From Oscillatoriaceae cyanobacterium M7585_C2015_266 (lineage in GTDB: Bacteria > Cyanobacteriota > Cyanobacteriia > Cyanobacteriales > Oscillatoriaceae): DNA of 64,000 nt. The notes below the pieces were generated by a model that ran no database searches, was not told where the DNA came from, and saw only the letters and a list, made by a program, of their open reading frames with translations. Shown piece after piece: positions 37,282-46,308 of the stretch. A program made the position numbers and the translations under genes. Location of the stretch: NCBI GenBank assembly GCA_015295835.1, contig DVEG01000010.1, positions 82,045-146,044 of the forward strand, written 5' to 3'. Numbering within the stretch: position 1 is the first letter of the stretch; each line of letters begins with the position of its first letter.

Positions 37282-37362
37282 ATGGCGGCAAGAAAAGTCA
37301 AGAAAAGAAAAATAGAGCGATCGCCTTCTGAAAGAAAAGATAATTCCAGTGATAAAATATAA
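37282..37362 (+). CDS. Candidate 26-residue basic microprotein
   Basis: An ATG preceded by AGGAGAGG at about 11 bases opens a 26-codon frame. It is rich in Lys/Arg (MAARKVKKRKIERSPSER) and ends in TAA 33 bases before the Uma2 start. Length alone gives no statistical support; only the strong purine-rich upstream sequence and the marked charge bias argue for it. I do not recognise it. Confidence 0.2.
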   Translation: MAARKVKKRKIERSPSERKDNSSDKI

Positions 37363-37395
37363 TAAAATATAACAGTAAGTCTGGAGAATCACGCC

Positions 37396-38220
37396 ATGTC
37401 AATTGAGGCAACTACAGAAATTTTATCCCAGACAAAAGAAACAGGGGAATGGGAACCTCCCATGCCGCCAACAGATTTAATTTTTGACGATGGTGAACCC
37501 TTGGAAACAAATCGCCACCGCACGGCTATGAACGTCCTGATTGAATCATTGCAACACGCTTGGCGCGATCGCAATGACTTCTACACAGGCGGTAACATGT
37601 TCATATACTATAGCAGCAATCAAATTCGCAATCGAGACTTTAGAGGACCCGATTTTTTTGTCGTCATCGGCGTTGATGGCAGTAAAATTCGGCAAGGCTG
37701 GGTAGTTTGGGAAGAAGACGGTCGTTATCCCGATGTTATCATAGAGCTAATGTCTTCCTCAACAGCACAAATAGACACCGGCGCCAAAAAAGATCTATAC
37801 GAGCGGATTTTCAGAACCCCCGACTATTTTGTCTTCAATCCTTTCAATCCCAATTCCTTACAGGGGTGGCACCTGGATGCCAACCAGCGCTATCAGCCCC
37901 TCGTGGCAAACGAAAAAGGTTGGCTTTGGTGTGAAACTTTAGGATTGTGGTTAGGAACTTGGGAAGGAATCATACAACGAGAATTAGCTGTATGGTTGCG
38001 TTTCTATTATCCAGACGGCAATCTCGTCTTGTTACCCTATGAAGCTGCCCAACAGCAAGCCGAAGCTGAGCGTCTGCGGGCTGAAGCTGCCCAACAGCAA
38101 GCCGAAGCCGAGCGTCTGCGGGCTGAAGCTGCCCAACAGCAAGCCGAAGCCGAGCGTCTGCGGGCTGAGCGCTTGGCAGCCCGATTGAGAGCATTAGGAG
38201 AAGATCCTGATGCTTTATGA
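37396..38220 (+). CDS. Uma2-family (DUF820) putative endonuclease
   Basis: The N-terminal 190 residues are a Uma2/DUF820 domain, a PD-(D/E)xK-like fold. Seen are RDFRGPDFFVVIGVDG near residue 82, then PDVIIELMSSSTAQID near 115 and KKDLYERIFRTPDYFVFNPF, which hold the conserved Asp/Glu and Lys. These families are hugely expanded in cyanobacteria and their function is not settled. The C-terminal 60 residues are a coiled-coil-like tandem repeat, EAAQQQAEAERLRA in three copies, encoded by near-identical 42-base DNA repeats. GGAG lies nine bases before the ATG. Confidence 0.9.
   Translation: MSIEATTEILSQTKETGEWEPPMPPTDLIFDDGEPLETNRHRTAMNVLIESLQHAWRDRNDFYTGGNMFIYYSSNQIRNRDFRGPDFFVVIGVDGSKIRQGWVVWEEDGRYPDVIIELMSSSTAQIDTGAKKDLYERIFRTPDYFVFNPFNPNSLQGWHLDANQRYQPLVANEKGWLWCETLGLWLGTWEGIIQRELAVWLRFYYPDGNLVLLPYEAAQQQAEAERLRAEAAQQQAEAERLRAEAAQQQAEAERLRAERLAARLRALGEDPDAL
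38041..38166 (+). repeat. Three tandem 42-bp repeats in a Uma2 gene
   Basis: Three copies of a 42-base unit (38041-38082, 38083-38124, 38125-38166) encode EAAQQQAEAERLRA three times. The copies differ at only one or two bases, so they arose or were homogenised recently and are likely to vary in number between strains. Confidence 0.9.
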
Positions 38221-38332
38221 TATCTGAAAAATCAGCCTATAGAATCAATACAATTAACAACAGTAAGGATAGGGGCGTTTTCTTGCCTCTTTTTTATCTA
38301 AATTTTTTTGGGGTTGGTGTGGGATTGAACAA

Positions 38333-39982
38333 TTACTTTAATCTTCCTGAACGCAAAATACTGATAATTAACCACAATCCTAGAAAGCTTGCTGCATAAA
38401 ATAAAGCGCTGCTTACAAAGGTTTGTTGAGGTGTTTGTACTTGAGAAAAGGTAATGGCTGCTCCAATAATTAGGGAGCCTACTACAATACTAAATGAAAT
38501 TCGATTGGCGGAATCGTCTAAACTGCGGCGCAGCCCGTCAAGTTCTTTTAGTGTTAAGTTCCATTGCAATGTTTCTGATGTAACTCTATCTAAGAGTAAC
38601 TCGAATTGACGGGGAGACTGTAAAGATAGGCTTTTAATATCTAGGGCGGTTCTTAATGTGGTTTGGAGTATATCGTCGCCAAATAATTGTTTCCGAAATA
38701 AATCTGTCATTAGCGGTTTTATTTCGTCAAGCAAGTTGATTTCGGGATCGAATAAACGTGCCACTCCTTCTAGATTAGCGATCGCTTTTGCATACAAGCC
38801 CATATTGCTCGGCAAACGTATTTTATTGTCGCGGGCAATTTGTAACAGTTCGTAAACTACTTGCGAGAGATTGATTTGTGAAAGACTAAGATTATAATAT
38901 TTTCGCAGCATTTTCGCCAAATCGCTTTCCAAATCAGCGATTTTTTCCGGCTCGGCTGCATCAGCTAGTTGTATGGTTAATTGCGCACAACGGGCGGCAT
39001 CTAAATCTACGATCGCTAGCAACATTTCCGTTAGAATTTGCTGCGAGCGCGGATCGAGTCTGCCTATCATTCCAAAATCTAGTAATGCCAAACGCCCATC
39101 TTTCAAATAAAATATATTTCCTGGATGGGGATCTGCGTGAAAAAATCCGTCTATATAAATCTGCTGAAAAAAAGTGCGAAATAACAATCTTGTAATCGCT
39201 CTGCGTTTTTCAGAAATATCAACTTTGCTATTATTTTCTTGCAAGTCTGCTGACAGTAGCGGCACCCCCTCTAACCATTCTAGCACTAATAATTTTTCGC
39301 TTGTCAACTGCCAATTTATTTCTGGAATTACGATTTGTTTTGGCTCGAACCACTGACTTTTAGATAAGTTGCGCCGCAATTGATTTGTGTATCTAGCTTC
39401 TTGCGTAAAATCTAATTCTGCCGTCAGAGCGAGCGCAAACTCTTCAGCTAAAGCTACTAAATCATAATCTTTACCAAAGTCAGTTAGGGCTACTAATTCT
39501 GCCAAGCCTCTAATTAATTCTAAATCCCGCTCGATTAGAGTGTCAATACCTGGGCGCTGAACTTTTAAAGCTACTAAACGCCCGTCTTTTAATGTTGCTT
39601 TGTGAGTTTGCGCTATTGAACCGGCTGCGATCGCATTAGTATTAATATAACTAAATACTTCTTCTATCGGTTTTTTCAATTGCTCCCGGATAACATTTTC
39701 TACTTCTCTCCAAGGCACAGGCGGCACATTAGCTTGCAAATCCGTCAAGGCGTCAATATATTCTGCTGGCAGTAAGTCTGGGCGCGTACTCAATAACTGT
39801 CCTAATTTAACATAAACAGGTCCTAATTCTATTAAAATATTTCGGAGCACGGCTGGCGGTGGTAATTGCGGTTCTCCCGTCTTTCCACCAGTAAGAATTC
39901 CGCGCATGTAATCCCAGCCGTTGCGGAAAACAACTTCTAAAATTTCTCCCTGGCGAGCGCTAATTTTTGTTAAAGGAAACAT
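38333..39982 (-). CDS. ABC1/UbiB-family atypical kinase (AarF-like)
   Basis: The 549-residue protein is an ABC1K family member. The KxGQ motif is seen in VKLGQLLSTRPDLLP near residue 57. The Ala-rich nucleotide loop lies in AGSIAQTHKATL and the lysine in LVALKVQRPG near 140. The catalytic HADPHPGNIFYL and metal DFGMIGRLD are near 285-310. Two membrane helices close the protein near 500-545. In cyanobacteria and chloroplasts such kinases act in quinone and isoprenoid lipid metabolism and plastoglobule-like functions; the target is unknown. All key residues are intact. It is followed at the other side by the manC gene on the same strand. Confidence 0.93.
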   Translation of the reverse strand: MFPLTKISARQGEILEVVFRNGWDYMRGILTGGKTGEPQLPPPAVLRNILIELGPVYVKLGQLLSTRPDLLPAEYIDALTDLQANVPPVPWREVENVIREQLKKPIEEVFSYINTNAIAAGSIAQTHKATLKDGRLVALKVQRPGIDTLIERDLELIRGLAELVALTDFGKDYDLVALAEEFALALTAELDFTQEARYTNQLRRNLSKSQWFEPKQIVIPEINWQLTSEKLLVLEWLEGVPLLSADLQENNSKVDISEKRRAITRLLFRTFFQQIYIDGFFHADPHPGNIFYLKDGRLALLDFGMIGRLDPRSQQILTEMLLAIVDLDAARCAQLTIQLADAAEPEKIADLESDLAKMLRKYYNLSLSQINLSQVVYELLQIARDNKIRLPSNMGLYAKAIANLEGVARLFDPEINLLDEIKPLMTDLFRKQLFGDDILQTTLRTALDIKSLSLQSPRQFELLLDRVTSETLQWNLTLKELDGLRRSLDDSANRISFSIVVGSLIIGAAITFSQVQTPQQTFVSSALFYAASFLGLWLIISILRSGRLK

Positions 39983-40035
39983 ATTTTATCCTAAGTCAGA
40001 AATAACCGAAGTGGCAGAGCGTGGTTAAAAATATC

Positions 40036-40074
40036 AGTAATTAGCTATTAGTCATTTGCTAACAGCTAATTACT
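40036..40074 (-). terminator. Probable terminator of manC
   Basis: A perfect 11-bp inverted repeat (AGTAATTAGCT / AGCTAATTACT) with a 17-base spacer stands about 24 bases past the manC stop on the minus strand. It is followed there by GATATTTTTAA. AT-rich, so only moderately stable. Confidence 0.55.
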
Positions 40075-40097
40075 AGAGTAGTTAAAAAATTACAAAT

Positions 40098-41159
40098 TTA
40101 GAGCAAGTTCTCAAATTGAGGGTTTTCTTCCAGAGTTTTGAGTACCTGCTTAATATCTTGTGTGCGATCTTTTCTAACAATCAGAGTAACATTGCGATCG
40201 CGCACCACTACCACATTTTCTAAACCAATGGTAACAATAACATCATCAGGGTTGCTAGCATATAGAATCGTATTATAGGTATCTAGCCCAATATGAGTAG
40301 CTTGCTCAACATTGGGGGCGTCTTTTTTCAATAAGCGCTCAAGGGCATTCCAGTCACCCAAATCGTCCCAACCAAACTCTGCCGGCAAGACATAAGCTTT
40401 TTGGGTTTTTTCCATTAAAGCATAATCGATACTGGTTTTCGGCAGCTCTGAATAACAAGAAGGTCCTTTTTCTCTCAAAGGGCTGATAATTTCCTCGGCA
40501 TGAATATTAAGTTCTACTAAGACAACACCAACACGGAAAATAAACATGCCGCTATTCCAACTAAAACGCCCAGTGGATAAAAACCACTGAGCCGTACCGA
40601 AATCAGGCTTTTCTGTAAAACGGCTTACCCGATAAGTCGGCAAACCCCTAAAAGTGCCCACCGGTTGCCCTTGCTCGATATAGCCGTAACCGGTAGCTGG
40701 ATGAGTGGGCTTCACCCCCAGTGTCACGAGCGCCTCTGTTGCCCTCGCTAAAGTACAAGCAGCAGCGATCGTTTGTTTGAACATCTCCTCGTCACCAATC
40801 CAGTGATCCGCTGGGAAAAAACCGACAACAGCTTCCTCGCCATAACGTCGCTCAATTTCCAAAGACGCCCAAGCCACTGCTGCTGCCGTATCGCGCCCTT
40901 CTGGCTCTATGAGTAAATTTTCCAGATGCAGGCAAGGCAGTTGTTCTTTCACCCCATCTGCTAGCGGGCCAGAGGTAATGACCCATAAGTTCTCCCAACT
41001 GTCGCAGAGTTTGATTAGGCGCTCAGCAGTAACTTGTAGTAAGCTTTTACCGCTGCCGTCTAGGCTCAAGAATTGTTTCGGTCTGTTGCGGCGCGAAAGC
41101 GGCCAGAAGCGTTCGCCTTTACCGCCAGCAAGAATAACAGGGATGATCGGGGGATTCAT
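40098..41159 (-). CDS. manC: Mannose-1-phosphate guanylyltransferase
   Basis: The enzyme makes GDP-mannose from GTP and mannose-1-phosphate for polysaccharide synthesis. The 353-residue product has the nucleotidyltransferase signature AGGKGERFWPLSRRNRPKQF near the N-terminus. Further family blocks are EPEGRDTAAAVAWA near 88, FFPADHWIG near 115, FTEKPDFGTAQWFL near 185 and WNSGMFIFRVG. It is the short monofunctional form without a C-terminal phosphomannose isomerase domain. It is divergent from the LCP-family gene, which also acts on cell-wall polymers. Confidence 0.93.
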   Translation of the reverse strand: MNPPIIPVILAGGKGERFWPLSRRNRPKQFLSLDGSGKSLLQVTAERLIKLCDSWENLWVITSGPLADGVKEQLPCLHLENLLIEPEGRDTAAAVAWASLEIERRYGEEAVVGFFPADHWIGDEEMFKQTIAAACTLARATEALVTLGVKPTHPATGYGYIEQGQPVGTFRGLPTYRVSRFTEKPDFGTAQWFLSTGRFSWNSGMFIFRVGVVLVELNIHAEEIISPLREKGPSCYSELPKTSIDYALMEKTQKAYVLPAEFGWDDLGDWNALERLLKKDAPNVEQATHIGLDTYNTILYASNPDDVIVTIGLENVVVVRDRNVTLIVRKDRTQDIKQVLKTLEENPQFENLL

Positions 41160-41305
41160 AGTTAATGTAGTTTTGTGAAATGCTTAATCTTACTGCGCCT
41201 TATCGTACAAGGTTTTTTCCCGTTACGCGCCAACTATCGAGAATATAAAACGGTGAATTAATGTAGAGAGATAGCTGCGGCTATAATCAGTCGCGTTAAG
41301 CTTTT

Positions 41306-42754
41306 GTGATAGCCGCTGCGTGTGAGGTGAATGTGGGACAAGGAATAGAACCGATAATTCAGGGCGCAGATTCTCAAACATCTGATCTTTCCCCTCAAAC
41401 AAAAAAAAAGTCTGAGAGTGCAGCTTTTCGAGTTCCTAGACTAAAACTCGGTTTAATCCTAGGACGGTGGATATTATTGAGTACTGGGCTGATTTTGACG
41501 GCGACGATTTCGGCGACTCTCGGGGCAACGGTGGCGCTGATCATGCCTTTGTCGCTGCCATTGTTCGGGATAAAGTCAGATGGTGCGAGCGCACAGTTGT
41601 GGCGTCGCAACTTTCAATATCGATTAACGCGCCCAGTGAACATTTTAGTTATGGGAATTGATCACCTCAGTAGTTATAATCAAAATCTTACGGATATTTT
41701 CAGTGGCAATAGCGATACAATACTGCTATTGCGTTTTGATCCTACGACAAATTCTCTGAATATGCTTTCAATTCCCCGCGATACTCAGGTGAATATTCCT
41801 GGAATTGGCATAGATAAAATTAATGATGCCAACGTCAGAGGCGGGGCTGCTCTGGCAGCGCGGGTTATCAGTCATACTCTTAATAATGTGTCGATTGATC
41901 GTTATGTTCGTGTCAGCACGAGTGCATTTCGGGAATTGGTAGACTTGCTGGGGGGTATTGAGGTATTTGTGCCTCAGCCAATGCAATATATAGATGAAAC
42001 TCAAAAACTTAATATCGATTTAGCTCAGGGCTGGCAAATTCTTAATGGCGAACAGGCGGAACAATTTGCTCGCTTCCGCAATGATAGTAAAGGAGATATT
42101 GGTAGGGTACAGCGTCAGCAGATGTTACTTAAAGCGTTGCTGTCTAGGCTTTCTAGTATGGCGGTGTTGCCTCGTCTGCCGCAAATTGTCGGTGTGATGC
42201 AAAAGTATATTGATACGAATCTGAGTTTTGAAGAGATATTGGCGTTGGTGAATTTCGGGCTGCAAATAGATGCGAATAATTCAAAAATGGTGATGTTGCC
42301 TGGTCGTTTTAGTACTCCGGAAGAGTTTAAAGCTAGTTATTGGATTATAGATGAAGTAGCTCGCGATCGCATCATGCGCGAGTATTTTTCTGTGTCTCCA
42401 AAAAGAAAGAGTAAAGTGGAGAAAACAAGAGAAGGCGGCGTGCTCAGCGGCTCTCCTCTAACTCTTAAAATTGCCGTTCAAAATGCTTCCAGAACTCCGG
42501 GTTTAGCTCGCCGTATGGAGCGGTATCTGGAAAAGCAGGGTTTTCAAAATGTTTATGTCATTCAGGATTGGACCGATCTACTGCTTACTACTCAAATTGT
42601 CGTCCAAAAAGGTGATTCACAAGCTGCAGCCACTTTGCAACAAGTTTTGGGGTTGGGTGAAATAGAAGCTACTTCCACTGGCGATTTAGAATCTGATATT
42701 ACAATTCGCGTTGGCGAGGACTGGGCCCAATTGCTAGCGGGTTTCAATCCCTAA
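41306..42754 (+). CDS. LytR-CpsA-Psr (LCP) family protein
   Basis: LCP proteins transfer lipid-linked glycopolymers onto peptidoglycan or similar acceptors outside the inner membrane. The 482-residue product has one membrane helix near residues 50-75. The LCP domain spans about 110-270 (NILVMGIDHLSSYNQN, TDTILLLRFDPTTNSLNMLSIPRDTQV). It includes the conserved Arg/Asp clusters that bind the pyrophosphate. A C-terminal LytR_C-like domain lies near 385-475. I report the first GTG; two further GTGs within ten codons are equally possible. manC is divergently transcribed. Confidence 0.9.
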   Translation: MIAAACEVNVGQGIEPIIQGADSQTSDLSPQTKKKSESAAFRVPRLKLGLILGRWILLSTGLILTATISATLGATVALIMPLSLPLFGIKSDGASAQLWRRNFQYRLTRPVNILVMGIDHLSSYNQNLTDIFSGNSDTILLLRFDPTTNSLNMLSIPRDTQVNIPGIGIDKINDANVRGGAALAARVISHTLNNVSIDRYVRVSTSAFRELVDLLGGIEVFVPQPMQYIDETQKLNIDLAQGWQILNGEQAEQFARFRNDSKGDIGRVQRQQMLLKALLSRLSSMAVLPRLPQIVGVMQKYIDTNLSFEEILALVNFGLQIDANNSKMVMLPGRFSTPEEFKASYWIIDEVARDRIMREYFSVSPKRKSKVEKTREGGVLSGSPLTLKIAVQNASRTPGLARRMERYLEKQGFQNVYVIQDWTDLLLTTQIVVQKGDSQAAATLQQVLGLGEIEATSTGDLESDITIRVGEDWAQLLAGFNP

Positions 42755-42799
42755 AATTTATACAGTTTTAAAATACCAAATCTCTCACCCAATCCGCCT

Positions 42800-43216
42800 A
42801 TGCCCTTTCACTACACCCGCACCGTTCGTTTTCAAGACACCGATGCCGCTGGCGTCGTCTACTTTGCCAATGTTCTGGCAATTTGTCACGAAGCTTATGA
42901 AGCTTCACTGTCGGCTTCTGGCATTCAGCTGCGATCTTTCTTTACTAACCCAGATGTGGCTGTTCCCATTGTAAGCGCTAGTGTCGATTTCTTTTGCCCT
43001 CTGTTTTGCGGCGATCGCCTTACAATCGAACTCTCCCCCGCCCCACTTACCGACAGCAAATTTGAAATTAATTATCAAATTTTTGTATCAGAAGATATAG
43101 ACAAAATCGCCGCTAGGTGCACTACTCGTCATACCTGTATTACTCCAGCAAAGCGAATCAAACAGACTCTGCCCCCTGAACTTGTTCAATGGCTACAGCA
43201 CTTCTCGGCAAAATAG
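42800..43216 (+). CDS. 1,4-dihydroxy-2-naphthoyl-CoA hydrolase (4HBT hotdog thioesterase)
   Basis: In cyanobacteria this enzyme releases 1,4-dihydroxy-2-naphthoate from its CoA ester in phylloquinone biosynthesis. The 138-residue hotdog-fold protein shows the 4HBT signature RTVRFQDTDAAGVVYFANVL at the N-terminus, with the catalytic Asp. It then has the YEASLSASGI helix and the strand VPIVSASVDFFCPLFCGDRL. Its place beside menE, menC, menA, menF and menD supports the role better than the sequence alone, since other 4HBT thioesterases look alike. An unknown gene follows 140 bases downstream. Confidence 0.85.
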   Translation: MPFHYTRTVRFQDTDAAGVVYFANVLAICHEAYEASLSASGIQLRSFFTNPDVAVPIVSASVDFFCPLFCGDRLTIELSPAPLTDSKFEINYQIFVSEDIDKIAARCTTRHTCITPAKRIKQTLPPELVQWLQHFSAK

Positions 43217-43357
43217 GCCACTTTTACAGAAAAATTTAAGATTAGCGCAACAAATTTTAAAAAATAGTTTATATTTAATTAACAATTCTACTTCGGGAGC
43301 GTCTTGCTTTGGCCAAGAAGCTCTCTCGTCTACGGCTATTTTGAAAATACATACACA

Positions 43358-43705
43358 ATGACACTAGAGAAAATAGCTTATCAGTATATCCGAAAACTCG
43401 GTTATTGGGATTGCACCGAACAGATTAACCCCCACAACTCAACTAATCCATTATCCTTAGCTTGGTCAAATCCTAGCACAACGGCTGATCCTGATACGAT
43501 GTTTCAGATTACTTGGCTACTAAGTTCCAGCGCCCGACGGCAACACCTCAGCCCCACAGATGTGCGCATTTTAGAACGAACTGCTGCCGATCTTGTTTAC
43601 GATGGCCAAATTTTACCAGCTACGAAATCTTACGTTAAATACCTCTGGCAGCAAGTCGTTCGTCAAGAGTGCCCCCATGAGCTATCCAGTGGCGAAGCCG
43701 CTTGA
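43358..43705 (+). CDS. Hypothetical protein inside the men cluster
   Basis: The 115-residue product starts MTLEKIAYQYIRKLGYWDC and has a helical middle with RILERTAADLVYDGQILPATK. I do not recognise the family. I use the ATG at 43358; the frame stays open for 18 more codons upstream, but those residues look unrelated. The last 43 bases overlap the convergent menE coding sequence. It may be translated from the thioesterase mRNA. Nothing in it points to quinone chemistry. Confidence 0.6.
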   Translation: MTLEKIAYQYIRKLGYWDCTEQINPHNSTNPLSLAWSNPSTTADPDTMFQITWLLSSSARRQHLSPTDVRILERTAADLVYDGQILPATKSYVKYLWQQVVRQECPHELSSGEAA

Positions 43706-45099
43706 GTCTTCTGCCAGGATATGGCAATTTCTTGTAGCCATTCGCGATTGACTTTGCCCTGGGAATTGCGGGGTAAACTTTCCACCGCTACCCAGTATTT
43801 GGGTTGCTTAAATTTGCTTAATTTCTCTTCTAAGGCTGTTTTTAGAGTAGCAGTCGAAACTTCTGAATTACGGGGAATGTAAACCGCTGTAACTACTTCC
43901 CCCCAATTGCGATCGCTTATTCCCAGCACGCAAACATCTGCTACTAAGCCGGTGGCGAGTATGGCTGCTTCCACTTCTGCTGGAAACACATTTTCTCCAC
44001 CGGTAATAATTTTATCGCTGCCTCTTCCTACTATATTTAAATAACCTTGCTCGTCAAAATAACCTAAGTCGTCGGTTTGGTAAATTTTACCTAAATTAAT
44101 GCCTACATTTCCCTCTCCATAATAACCCAGCGCTAGAGAATCTGCTTCTACAGTAATTATACCTGTTTGATTTGCCATCAGTACTTCGCCACTTTCGGCA
44201 CGAATTGTTATTTTGGCATGAGGTAAAACTTTACCACAGCTATTATTTCCTGCTAAAAAATCATCCGGTTTCAGGGTGGCAATCTGAGAAGCTGTTTCTG
44301 TCATGCCGTAAGTAGGAGCCAGTCGTATACGGTAATGTCTGGCAGTTTCTAAAAGTTCTGCCCATGCAGGGGCGCCCCCCAAAAATACTGTTTGAAATTG
44401 CGATAACCAGTGTGCTGTTTCTAAATTTTGCAGTAACCGCTGTAACTGGGTGGGAACTAGAGAAATAAAAAATTCACTGGGGTTAATCTCTGGTTTATCT
44501 CCAGATTCTAATACTTTAAAGGGAAATATGACAAGGCGCCCGCCTGTGATGAGCGCTCGCCAAAATTGCATTAAGCCGCTGACGTGATAAACTGGCAATA
44601 CGCAAAATGAATTAATTTCACTTACCTGAAAATACTCTTGCAATCCTTTTACAGATGCTGTTAAAGTTTCCCAAGTGTGAACTGCAAAGCGAATTTTCCC
44701 CGATGAACCCCCTGTAGGTATCATAATTGATGGTCTTAATTCTGTCAAGGGTTTATTATAAAATTTTACCTCTACATTTGTTAAATTTGACAGATTTGAT
44801 AAATCGCCTAAAATTAAATCCGGCTGTACTAAATCAAATACTTTCTGCCATTCCTGCTTTACCCAGTTAGGATTGCAGCAAAAGACGCTACAGCCAGCTG
44901 CTGTGGCTGCTACCAAACTCGCTAAAAATCGCAGCGGTTCTTTTTCTGCTAACAAAATTTTTGGTGGATTCTTGGGATTGAAAAGTGGATTTATTTTCTC
45001 ATACAATTGCTCATACAATTGAGATGCGAGCGCGTTTAATTCCTGCCAGTTATCTTCTTCTAAAGCCCGGTTTTGAAGATAATTCAATAAATTTGGCAT
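43663..45099 (-). CDS. menE: o-Succinylbenzoate-CoA ligase
   Basis: The enzyme activates o-succinylbenzoate with ATP and CoA in phylloquinone synthesis. The 478-residue ANL-superfamily protein carries the phosphate loop PTGGSSGKIRFAVHTW near residue 130 and PTYGMTETASQI near 265. It also has the adenylate-binding GRGSDKIITGGENVFPAEVEA near 385 and the C-terminal catalytic lysine in RNSQGKVNREW. I start at ATG 45099, since AGGA lies just upstream; a TTG five codons earlier is open. The gene overlaps the end of menC by a few codons, so the two are translationally coupled. Confidence 0.93.
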   Translation of the reverse strand: MPNLLNYLQNRALEEDNWQELNALASQLYEQLYEKINPLFNPKNPPKILLAEKEPLRFLASLVAATAAGCSVFCCNPNWVKQEWQKVFDLVQPDLILGDLSNLSNLTNVEVKFYNKPLTELRPSIMIPTGGSSGKIRFAVHTWETLTASVKGLQEYFQVSEINSFCVLPVYHVSGLMQFWRALITGGRLVIFPFKVLESGDKPEINPSEFFISLVPTQLQRLLQNLETAHWLSQFQTVFLGGAPAWAELLETARHYRIRLAPTYGMTETASQIATLKPDDFLAGNNSCGKVLPHAKITIRAESGEVLMANQTGIITVEADSLALGYYGEGNVGINLGKIYQTDDLGYFDEQGYLNIVGRGSDKIITGGENVFPAEVEAAILATGLVADVCVLGISDRNWGEVVTAVYIPRNSEVSTATLKTALEEKLSKFKQPKYWVAVESLPRNSQGKVNREWLQEIAISWQKTQAASPLDSSWGHS

Positions 45100-46046
45100 A
45101 ATTCCTGTATCCAACTTTCATCTTCATCCTCAAACCACTGAGAAACTCCAAAACCAACAGCGCGATTATGGCGAGAAAGTTCAGCCGCTAAATTAAGAGC
45201 TGCTTGCCTACCAATTGCGGTTTCAAATGCTGAAGAAAAAACAGCATCAATCTGGCGCGACTGACAGAATTCACGCAAACGTCTAGGGGAGCCGACAATA
45301 CTGGGTTTAATTACGAAAATTCCCCGCCAACCTCGTTGATAGCTCTCTTGCATTTGAGAAAGGGTGGCGACAGATTCATCTAGGGCAATGGGGGTGGAAA
45401 AGCGCTTGCTTAATTCTAAGGTTGCCTCTAAGGCTTCTACTGCTAGGGGTTGCTCTAAAAATTCAACTATACCCCCTATCTCGTCACACACTTGTAACCA
45501 TTTTTGTGCTTGCATGTAATTCAATCCCCCGTTTGCATCTAAGCGCAGTTTGGCGGCGGCAGGCAGGCTTCTTACAAGCTGGTGGAAAATTTGCAATTCT
45601 TCTTTAATAGGAGCAATGCCTATTTTCCATTTAAAAGTACGATAGCCTTGATTCCAGAGGGGCTGCCATTCTTGTAAAGCTGCTTCTTTTGCTGGTAATA
45701 GGTAGCTAAGAGGGAGTTGCCGGGATTGGGGGATTTGGGGATTGGAAATAAGTGTTTCCCAAGCTGACTCGAAGCCAAATTGACAGGCAGGAAGTTCGTT
45801 TGGTATTGAGAAAATAATTTCTTCGTCTATTTGTGAGGGGAGTTGGCGACAAAAAGCTAAGGCTTGCTCGAAAGTTTCGGAGCCAAACCAACTGAGGGGG
45901 GCTATTTCGCCAAAAGCAATGTGATCGCAATTATCGCTGAGGCGGAGAATTATCCCTTGGCGGAATTGCCAATTCCCATGCTTGGTTTGTAGCGGGCGTT
46001 TAAATTTTCGACGGTACGGGTGAAATTCAAATCGAAAGTGTGTCAT
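45084..46046 (-). CDS. menC: o-Succinylbenzoate synthase
   Basis: MenC dehydrates SHCHC to o-succinylbenzoate. The 320-residue enolase-superfamily protein has the general-base pair KxK in TFKWKIG near residue 140. The three metal ligands are seen in RLDANGG (about 170), FLEQPL (about 200) and ALDES (about 225), and the second catalytic lysine is in VIKPSIVGS (about 250). This order is diagnostic of the family. It is the first gene of the menC-menE pair on this strand and overlaps menE by 16 bases. An AT-rich region with a long palindrome separates it from menA. Confidence 0.93.
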   Translation of the reverse strand: MTHFRFEFHPYRRKFKRPLQTKHGNWQFRQGIILRLSDNCDHIAFGEIAPLSWFGSETFEQALAFCRQLPSQIDEEIIFSIPNELPACQFGFESAWETLISNPQIPQSRQLPLSYLLPAKEAALQEWQPLWNQGYRTFKWKIGIAPIKEELQIFHQLVRSLPAAAKLRLDANGGLNYMQAQKWLQVCDEIGGIVEFLEQPLAVEALEATLELSKRFSTPIALDESVATLSQMQESYQRGWRGIFVIKPSIVGSPRRLREFCQSRQIDAVFSSAFETAIGRQAALNLAAELSRHNRAVGFGVSQWFEDEDESWIQELCQIY

Positions 46047-46244
46047 ATGTATTTTTTTAATATAAATTATTATTATTATTAATTATATTTTAAATACTCC
46101 TTTTACCCTTTTATATATTTGCCGCCTTTCCCGTCATACTAGAGGCTGCTCGTTTCCTCGGCGCCAGTAAACTTCCAAGTCATATAACACCAGCCTCCTC
46201 TGTATACTAGAATAACCAATAAAAAAACATTTGTCAAGGAATTC

Positions 46245-46300
46245 GTAGTCAGAACTTTAGTCTTTTTTTGTCGAATCAGAAAAACTGAAGTTCTGACTAC
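46245..46300. repeat. Long imperfect palindrome, possible dispersed repeat
   Basis: Two 17-base arms (46245-46261 and 46284-46300) are complementary except for one base, which would be a G-U pair in RNA. They enclose a 22-base loop. It stands in the gap between menC and menA, just past the menA stop. The arm sequence GTAGTCAGAACTT resembles short palindromic repeats that I recall as dispersed in Oscillatoriales genomes. Confidence 0.7.
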
Positions 46301-46308
46301 AAGGTTTT

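Larger units (their letters stand above)
37063..37395 (+). other. Intergenic gap with terminator and possible microprotein
   Basis: The left end has a rho-independent terminator at 37092-37118 (AACCGGTTT/AAACCGGTT then T8). The middle is AT-rich. A 26-codon open frame at 37282-37362 is described separately. The right end has GGAG nine bases before the ATG of the Uma2 gene. Confidence 0.5.

Noticed and set aside
37963..38194. Minus-strand frame with tandem repeats
   Set aside because: Complement of the 42-base repeats in the Uma2 gene.
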